Origin: JAZLIT01 sp045617525
Lineage (GTDB): Bacteria; Bacillota; Bacilli; Bacillales_A; Planococcaceae
DNA length: 26,599 nucleotides
Direction of reading: 5' to 3'
Assembly: GCA_045617525.1 (NCBI GenBank)
Contig: JAZLIT010000193.1
Location: forward strand, 1 to 26,599
In this document: piece after piece, positions 22,121 to 26,599 of the stretch
Numbering within the stretch: position 1 is the first letter of the stretch
Layout: each line of letters opens with the position of its first letter
Program-made: the position numbers and the translations under genes
Notes under the pieces: model-generated
Databases searched by the model: none
The model's input: the letters and a program-made list of their open reading frames with translations, nothing else
What the model was told of the DNA's origin: nothing

Positions 22121-22906
22121 ATGATTCATAATGCAAGTATTGATGTAAGAAAAAAGTTATTCCCGATGTTCGAGGCAATCGATAGCACAATCATCCTTTC
22201 GTGTCTGCAAGGATATATGGGAACTGCATGGGTAGACGATGTTGAAAATCCGACTGTGGCTCAAGTTACTGTTGGCATTTTTACGTACTTTGCGGGCAAT
22301 CCACATTCCCCTGTAGCTGAAGAGTTACTGCACAATTTACCAGAATTTAATTTGGTGATTGTACATACTGACGAATGGAAAAAGCGAATTGAAGCCGTTC
22401 ATACTCGGACGATAGAGAAGTTCCCGCGCTACCGATTTGAAAAAAAACATACGGACTTAGATAAAAACTATCTTCAGCAATTTTTAGCGTCACTACCTGC
22501 TGGGTATGAACTGAAAAGGATCGATGAAACGTTGGTAAACGACCCTTCCTTACATGCGCTATCTGAAGACTTTGTGAGTAATTTTGCGAGCTCTCAAGAT
22601 TTTCTAACGAGAGGTATTGGCTTTGCTATTTTGCATGATGGACAAGTTGTTTGCGGGGCAACGTCATTTAGCATTTATCAAGATGGCATTGAAATTGAAA
22701 TTGCGACGCATCCTGATTATTTAAGAAAAGGGCTCGCTACAATTACGGCCGCCGCCTTAATTTTACATTGTTTAAATAATGACCTTTACCCAAGTTGGGA
22801 CGCTGCAAATGAGGAATCACTTCATTTGGCGCAAAAGCTTGGCTATGTGCTGAAAGAAACATATGATACCTATTTTATTGAATACATAAAAATAGGGACG
22901 AAGTAA
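22121..22906 (+). CDS. GNAT-type acetyltransferase
   Basis: 261-residue protein. The C-terminal half (residues ~125-255) has the GNAT core: HDGQVVCGATSFSIYQDGIEI, then IATHPDYLRKGLATITAAAL (acetyl-CoA-binding region, RKGLA loop near residue 206) and NEESLHLAQKLGYV. The N-terminal half resembles the partner domain of the Bacillus GNAT_acetyltran group. It should transfer an acyl group from acyl-CoA to an amine; substrate unknown. AGAAAGAAGG precedes ATG 22121. It is monocistronic, with an extended -10 promoter and its own terminator. Confidence 0.87.
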   Translation: MIHNASIDVRKKLFPMFEAIDSTIILSCLQGYMGTAWVDDVENPTVAQVTVGIFTYFAGNPHSPVAEELLHNLPEFNLVIVHTDEWKKRIEAVHTRTIEKFPRYRFEKKHTDLDKNYLQQFLASLPAGYELKRIDETLVNDPSLHALSEDFVSNFASSQDFLTRGIGFAILHDGQVVCGATSFSIYQDGIEIEIATHPDYLRKGLATITAAALILHCLNNDLYPSWDAANEESLHLAQKLGYVLKETYDTYFIEYIKIGTK

Positions 22907-22921
22907 TTTTTAATGAACCAG

Positions 22922-22951
22922 AGGCACTTTACTTTAGCGTAAGGTGCCTTT
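22922..22951 (+). terminator. Terminator after the GNAT gene
   Basis: Eleven-bp stem (22922-22932 with 22939-22949), one G-U pair on the plus strand, a 6-nt loop, but a weak T-tail (TTTAG). It lies between convergent genes. Confidence 0.68.
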
Positions 22952-22955
22952 AGCG

Positions 22956-23492
22956 TCATGTAAGATTTGGGTTGAATTTCGCATAAATATTTACATCATG
23001 TGCTTTATTATCTTGAACCATATATTTTTTCAAAATGCCCTCTTTTTCAAAACCAAACTTATGTAAAAGTTGATTAGAAGCTTCGTTTTCAATGTAAACA
23101 ACGGCGCCAATTCTAGTTAGCTGTAATTCCTTAAATCCAAATTCTACGACTGCCTTTAATGCCTCCAAACTGTAGCCTTTTCGCCAAAAATCAGGGTGAA
23201 GTTCATAGCCTACCTCTGCTCGTCGATGGGCAGATGACCACAAGTTAAAGCCAATTGTACCAATCAATCCTTGCTGAGTTCTTCGTTCAATTGCCCAGCG
23301 CATGCCTCGTTTTTCTTTATAACTAGTAGCAAATGCTTCAACTAATCTTTCTGCTTCCTCAATTCGCTCAAACGTTTTCATTCCATAAAACTGCGTTACC
23401 GCATCATTTGAAAAGTAAGAAAATATTGATTGCGCATCTTCAGGTGTAATTTCTCGCAAGATTAGTCGGTCTGTATGTAATGTAGGGAGCAT
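22956..23492 (-). CDS. GNAT acetyltransferase, RimJ/RimL type
   Basis: 178-residue acetyltransferase of the ribosomal-protein N-acetyltransferase-like group. It begins LHTDRLILREITPEDA, the standard RimJ-like start, and has WAIERRTQQGLIGTIGF near residue 65. It also has AEVGYELHPDFWRKGYSLEA near 92 (acetyl-CoA loop RKGYS) and ENEASNQLLHKFGFEKEG near 137. Such proteins acetylate protein N-termini, amino sugars or antibiotics; the target is unknown. AAAGGTAG precedes ATG 23492. It begins 22 nt after the Nudix gene stop, so the two form an operon. Confidence 0.9.
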   Translation of the reverse strand: MLPTLHTDRLILREITPEDAQSIFSYFSNDAVTQFYGMKTFERIEEAERLVEAFATSYKEKRGMRWAIERRTQQGLIGTIGFNLWSSAHRRAEVGYELHPDFWRKGYSLEALKAVVEFGFKELQLTRIGAVVYIENEASNQLLHKFGFEKEGILKKYMVQDNKAHDVNIYAKFNPNLT

Positions 23493-23514
23493 TCGAGCAC
23501 TACCTTTCTATCGT

Positions 23515-24015
23515 TTACTTTAATAGAAATCGTTCATTAAAAGCGGCATTAATCACATCAAAAATTAATGCATGATCTTCCACCACATGCTCTATTTCAG
23601 TGGGCTCCACCCAAATTCGTGCTTTCGCTTCAAATTCGCGTAAAAACGGTAAGCACTCGATCTGCTCCACACGGTACATTGCTTGATAGCCAATGAGTGG
23701 ATATTTTCCACTGGGGTCAAAATTAGGATTTTCCTCATGGCTCACCTCGATGCAGCCAATATATGAAACCTCGCCGCGAATATACGCCTCTTCATACAGT
23801 TCACGATGCAATGCCTGCTCATTCGTTTCCCCTAGCTCTACATGACCACCTGGTAAAGTGAATCCTCTGCCCAATACATGACTCAAAATTACCTTGCCAT
23901 CCTGTATGCAAACAGCGTGGACGCTTGTAACTTGCATGTCGCTCGTTAACGTCATTGCTGGCTTCCATGTAAGCAAGACATTGCTGTTGCCCCAGTTTAC
24001 GTAAATTGTTTTCAA
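23515..24015 (-). CDS. Nudix hydrolase with imperfect Nudix box
   Basis: 166-residue hydrolase of nucleoside-diphosphate-linked compounds. The box is GGHVELGETNEQALHRELYE then EAYI (residues ~56-79). All the metal-binding Glu residues of RExxEE are kept, but the final Gly of GX5EX7REUXEEXGU is Tyr. FTLPGGHVELGE is typical of the 8-oxo-dGTPase-like group. TTG 24015 is chosen because AAGGTGGTG lies upstream and homologous starts are expected near KTIYVNWG; the longer frame to 24087 adds 24 poorly conserved residues. It is the first gene of a two-gene unit with the RimJ-like GNAT. Confidence 0.83.
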   Translation of the reverse strand: MKTIYVNWGNSNVLLTWKPAMTLTSDMQVTSVHAVCIQDGKVILSHVLGRGFTLPGGHVELGETNEQALHRELYEEAYIRGEVSYIGCIEVSHEENPNFDPSGKYPLIGYQAMYRVEQIECLPFLREFEAKARIWVEPTEIEHVVEDHALIFDVINAAFNERFLLK

Positions 24016-24185
24016 ATGAATCACCACCTTCTTTTTAGTTAGGCAGTCCAAAGCCGAAATATCGGCCGAAATACCAAATACTAACACGAAATCCTACTAA
24101 ATTTTTTAAAGATAGGGTTTTCATAATTCTATTTTAAATTAAATTGGTAATATTTACAATTACCGATTTTATCTCTCCGCATACT

Positions 24186-24704
24186 TTACCTACGTACACT
24201 GCCCCTCTGCCTTCTACTTTCAAAGAGGAGCTGTATAAGACTCTTATAATACGGGATAAATTCACCCGACTCGATCATTTGCAAAATTTCATCTAGGCTT
24301 GCCCATTTCACATTTTGCACTTCTTCCGGCTGTAGCGTGAGCTTATGTATGTCCACTTCACTTTCAATCAAATAAATATCATTAAATCCGTATTCACCGT
24401 TCACTGTTAAATGCGGTCGCAGCTCACTAAAATCAAGCTCGAGTCCAATTTCTTCAAAAGTCTCGCGTTGTGCTGCCATTTGACTTGTGTCGCCAAGGGT
24501 TGCACTACCCCCAACCGTAACATCCCACATATTTGACCAGCCCTGCTTAAATGGCTGTCTTTGCTGAATGAGCATTTCACCCTTAGCATTAAAAATACAT
24601 ACATGGACGACCATGTGATAATCCCCTGGCTCAAACTCCTCGCCACGGACCATCGTTCGACTCGTTTTGTTGCGGTTCACATCATAAACATTCCATAGTT
24701 CCAC
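24186..24704 (-). CDS. Nudix hydrolase, Idi-like
   Basis: 172-residue Nudix protein of the isopentenyl-diphosphate-isomerase-like group (COG1443 style). It starts MELWNVYDVNRNKTSRTM, continues HVCIFNAKGEMLIQQRQPFK near residue 35, WDVTVGGSATLGDTS near 60 and AAQRETFEEIGLEL near 77. The Glu usually at the GExS position is Asp (GDTS); RExxEE is intact. GTG 24704 is preceded by GGAGGTG at good spacing. It is separated from the next Nudix gene by 170 nt and is probably its own unit. Substrate unknown; true IPP isomerase is not implied. Confidence 0.88.
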   Translation of the reverse strand: MELWNVYDVNRNKTSRTMVRGEEFEPGDYHMVVHVCIFNAKGEMLIQQRQPFKQGWSNMWDVTVGGSATLGDTSQMAAQRETFEEIGLELDFSELRPHLTVNGEYGFNDIYLIESEVDIHKLTLQPEEVQNVKWASLDEILQMIESGEFIPYYKSLIQLLFESRRQRGSVRR

Positions 24705-24897
24705 CTGAGCACCTCCAAATTATTTGCTTCACCTCTAATTATACGGAATATTCTTACACATTAATAGTTATTCCATTTCATAAAACCCTTCTCTGCAGGA
24801 TACGATACTTTGCCAGTTGAGTTAGCAAATTAAAGAACGGTTTATGAAATAGTTCAATTTCCCAATATATGTTATATTTATTATGGAGGTGGATTGT

Positions 24898-26049
24898 ATG
24901 TCTGTTGAAGAAAAAATAATAATGGCAATCGTGCTTTTAGTGTTTGTAGTAAGCGTAACGGGGTTTGCTTCATTTATTACGTTATTTACAATAGGTCCCT
25001 CATATATTCCGTTAATTATTATGCTGATGGTTGCTATTTACTGTGGTTTTCTGATGTATTTATTCGGCTTGTTGAAATATAAAAAATGGTTTTGGGGTAT
25101 TGTTTCATTAGGCATCGTATTCTGCTTAATCCAACCGATTTACCAATTTTTCGATAGTAAAGTTGCAACAGTGGATGCAGAAGTAGATATTTATCAGTAC
25201 ATGCCGTTTACAAACTCGAATCTGATTGTAACGCTACCTGAAAAAGCACCCTTAAAGTTATCAGAACCATTACCGAAAATAGATGGTGCGACAGCGCTCT
25301 ACCCGTTATATGCAGCCATTTCACAGGCTATTTATCCTGAAAAATCATATGATCCATATAATAGTGAAGTTATGGTCAATACAACACCCGATGCGTATAC
25401 CAATTTATTTAATGGTGATGTAGATTTGATTTTTGTATTAACACCATCTGAACAACAGCTTAATCGTGCCAAGGTGTTAGGTGTTGAATTAGAATACATA
25501 CCAATAGGCAAGGAAGCTTTTGTATTTTTCGTCAATCATAAAAACGAGGTTGAAAATTTGACGTTGCAACAAGTAAAGGACATTTATTCTGGCAAAATTA
25601 CAAACTGGTCTGAACTTGGAGGTAAAAATGAAGACATTCGAGCTTTCCAACGTCCTCAAGATAGCGGTTCGCAAACAGCTTTGCAAAAATTGATGGAAGG
25701 TACACCCATCATGGAGGCACCTACAGACGATATCGTTTCGCTCATGGGTGGTATTATTAATGAAGTTGCACAGTACAAAAATTATAAAAGTGCGATTGGC
25801 TACACATTTCGCTATTTCTCCAATGAAATGGTGAAAAATGAAGAAATCAAATTACTAGAGATAAATGGGATTGCGCCAACAAAAGAGACGATTCGTAGTA
25901 ATGAATACCCGATTACGCATGAGTTCTATATTGTAACTACGGCGGACCCGGATGAAAAAGTGCAACAAATTATTGATTGGGTTTTATCAGAAAAAGGACA
26001 GCAGTTAATTGAACAAGCGGGGTATATTCCGATTACTTCTAATGAATAA
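24898..26049 (+). CDS. Membrane-anchored phosphate-binding-like protein (PstS-related)
   Basis: 383 residues. Three N-terminal membrane helices (about 7-31, 36-60, 64-85) precede a type II periplasmic-binding fold (about 115-380). Phosphate-site-like segments are IDGATALYPLYAAI near residue 127 and FQRPQDSGSQTALQKLM near 249. DVDLIFVLTPSEQ, VNHKNEVENLTLQQVKDIYS and GKITNWSELGG are typical PstS-family text. It has no signal peptide or lipobox, so the binding domain is tethered by helices. No pstC, pstA or pstB is adjacent. It might sense or capture phosphate or another anion. ATG 24898 has GGAGGTG 6 nt upstream, inside a slightly longer frame. Confidence 0.87.
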   Translation: MSVEEKIIMAIVLLVFVVSVTGFASFITLFTIGPSYIPLIIMLMVAIYCGFLMYLFGLLKYKKWFWGIVSLGIVFCLIQPIYQFFDSKVATVDAEVDIYQYMPFTNSNLIVTLPEKAPLKLSEPLPKIDGATALYPLYAAISQAIYPEKSYDPYNSEVMVNTTPDAYTNLFNGDVDLIFVLTPSEQQLNRAKVLGVELEYIPIGKEAFVFFVNHKNEVENLTLQQVKDIYSGKITNWSELGGKNEDIRAFQRPQDSGSQTALQKLMEGTPIMEAPTDDIVSLMGGIINEVAQYKNYKSAIGYTFRYFSNEMVKNEEIKLLEINGIAPTKETIRSNEYPITHEFYIVTTADPDEKVQQIIDWVLSEKGQQLIEQAGYIPITSNE

Positions 26050-26072
26050 GTTAGGGGGCTGTCCTAAAGGCA

Positions 26073-26112
26073 AAAAAGCATCAGGTAGACAAATGTCTAG
26101 CTGATGCTTTTT
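26073..26112. terminator. Strong bidirectional terminator
   Basis: Twelve pairs AAAAAGCATCAG/CTGATGCTTTTT (26073-26084 with 26101-26112) plus five inner pairs TAGAC/GTCTA, loop AAAT, one internal G-G mismatch. A- and T-runs at the base allow both directions. Confidence 0.9.
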
Positions 26113-26113
26113 C

Positions 26114-26198
26114 GATGTAAGCCTGTAAGCCGTTGCTGTCCGTCTCAGGGGATGCTTTCACGGGCACGGCTTCACTTTTCTCGGTCAGTGCTTATTAT
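26114..26198. repeat. Possible dispersed intergenic repeat
   Basis: This stretch (TGTCCGTCTCAGGGGATGCT, then TTCACGGGCACGGCTTC and TCTCGGTCAGTGC) is richer in GC than its surroundings and carries no gene. It resembles GC-rich intergenic elements of the general form 'GCTTTCCGCGGGC...GGCTTC...CTCGG' that I recall from Bacillaceae/Planococcaceae genomes. Only one copy is present here, so repetition cannot be shown from this window. Confidence 0.4.
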
Positions 26199-26206
26199 GA
26201 ATTATC

Positions 26207-26233
26207 TGAGAACCAATATTTCTTAGAGGCGTC
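26207..26233 (+). promoter_or_regulatory. ECF-sigma-type promoter upstream of amj
   Basis: TGAGAAC (26207-26213; core GAAC at 26210) is followed after 16 nt by CGTC (26230-26233), the -35/-10 pattern of extracytoplasmic-function sigma factors (SigM/SigW/SigX). Transcription would start near 26240, giving a 5' leader of about 22-31 nt. In B. subtilis amj is known to respond to SigM. Confidence 0.62.
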
Positions 26234-26261
26234 TACACTACAACTAGTAATTAATTGAGAG

Positions 26262-26599
26262 GTGTTTAAAATCGAATTATTAACAGATAGATTAATCATA
26301 ATTGCGCTTTTCATCTTAATCATTCATACAATCGAAACTTTGGCCTATGCCGTACGTTTATCGGGTGCTCGTGTAAAGTTACTCGCATCTGCTTTATCTC
26401 TATTCAATGTGATGGTAATGGTTTCAAGATTAGCGAATATGATGCAACAACCATTTACAGGGAATTTAGTGGATACAGCTCCACCTGAAAATGCGTTAGG
26501 CTTTGTTGAAAGTCAGTTTCGTATACTTATTGGTGCAGCATCCATCGGTACCATAATCGGGATTATACTATTACCTACTTTTATTGCTATATTTTCACG
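26262..26599 (+). CDS. amj: Amj, alternative lipid II flippase (3' end beyond window)
   Basis: The first 112 codons of an integral membrane protein matching Amj (B. subtilis YdaH, DUF2837), which moves lipid II across the membrane in parallel with MurJ. Diagnostic text: IHTIETLAYAVRLSGARVK near residue 20, ASALSLFNVMVMVSRLANMM near 41, PFTGNLVDTAPPEN near 63. The start is uncertain: GTG 26262 is the only standard codon before the conserved region but overlaps the ribosome site GAGAGGTG. The codon at ideal spacing (26271) is ATC, where I would expect ATG. Preceded by an ECF-type promoter, suggesting cell-wall-stress control. The stop lies past the window end. Confidence 0.9.
   Translation, partial: MFKIELLTDRLIIIALFILIIHTIETLAYAVRLSGARVKLLASALSLFNVMVMVSRLANMMQQPFTGNLVDTAPPENALGFVESQFRILIGAASIGTIIGIILLPTFIAIFS

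Noticed and set aside
24870..24878. TGTTATATT as extended -10 for the PstS-like gene
   Set aside because: Transcription would begin at or inside the ribosome-binding site (24885-24891), leaving almost no leader.

Overview
The window looks like chromosomal DNA of a low-GC Gram-positive spore-former relative in the Bacillaceae/Planococcaceae, most likely near Solibacillus or Lysinibacillus. This is an inference from strong GGAGG-type ribosome sites, frequent TTG/GTG starts, many rho-independent terminators, a T-box leader, a Bacillus trnB-like tRNA order, an S-layer-homology protein, and Bacillus-type genes (CatE, QueG/TrmL, PurBox-controlled purine permease, Amj). It carries about 26 protein genes and 8 tRNAs. 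No insertion sequence, phage, CRISPR array or rRNA was seen.

Layout. 1-2.7 kb: an RluA-type pseudouridine synthase facing a tandem pair of aldo/keto reductases. 2.7-5.4 kb: an NCS2 purine permease with a sigma-A promoter and paired PurBoxes, a 32-residue membrane peptide gene, and a CatE-like dioxygenase with a perfect operator palindrome. 5.4-7.9 kb: trmL and queG (both act on tRNA position 34) and a divergent B3/B4-domain protein. 8-11.2 kb: an LD-carboxypeptidase, then an accessory-looking AT-rich stretch with a four-helix membrane protein plus MerR regulator behind a textbook MerR-type promoter, an orphan nucleotidyltransferase and a gene remnant. 11.2-12.8 kb: a HIT protein and a SAM methyltransferase preceded by a complete T-box leader that reads as leucine-specific. 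13.0-13.9 kb: eight tRNAs (Asn, Thr, Val, Thr, Lys, Leu, Gly, Leu) on the minus strand with an internal promoter. 14.1-18.1 kb: a manganese catalase, a secreted transglycosylase/SH3/SLH wall protein, a variant histidine phosphatase, a small membrane protein and a second gene remnant. 18.2-22 kb: a zinc alcohol dehydrogenase, an RmlD-like reductase and a membrane-anchored phospholipase D-like protein. 22-26 kb: two GNAT acetyltransferases, two Nudix hydrolases and a membrane-anchored phosphate-binding-like protein. The window ends inside amj (alternative lipid II flippase), which has a likely ECF-sigma promoter.

How parts relate. Translation-related functions recur: TrmL and QueG modify the wobble base of tRNAs whose genes lie in this window (Leu-CAA and Asn-GUU), and the T-box senses uncharged tRNA-Leu. 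Other themes are stress and quinone/aldehyde detoxification (aldo/keto reductases, CatE, Mn catalase, alcohol dehydrogenase) and cell-envelope work (LD-carboxypeptidase, SLH protein, Amj). I see no single large new defence or biosynthetic system. The most original items are the T-box/methyltransferase unit, the MerR/four-helix membrane protein unit and the two degenerate gene tails. All database-level claims here are from memory of family features, not from searches.
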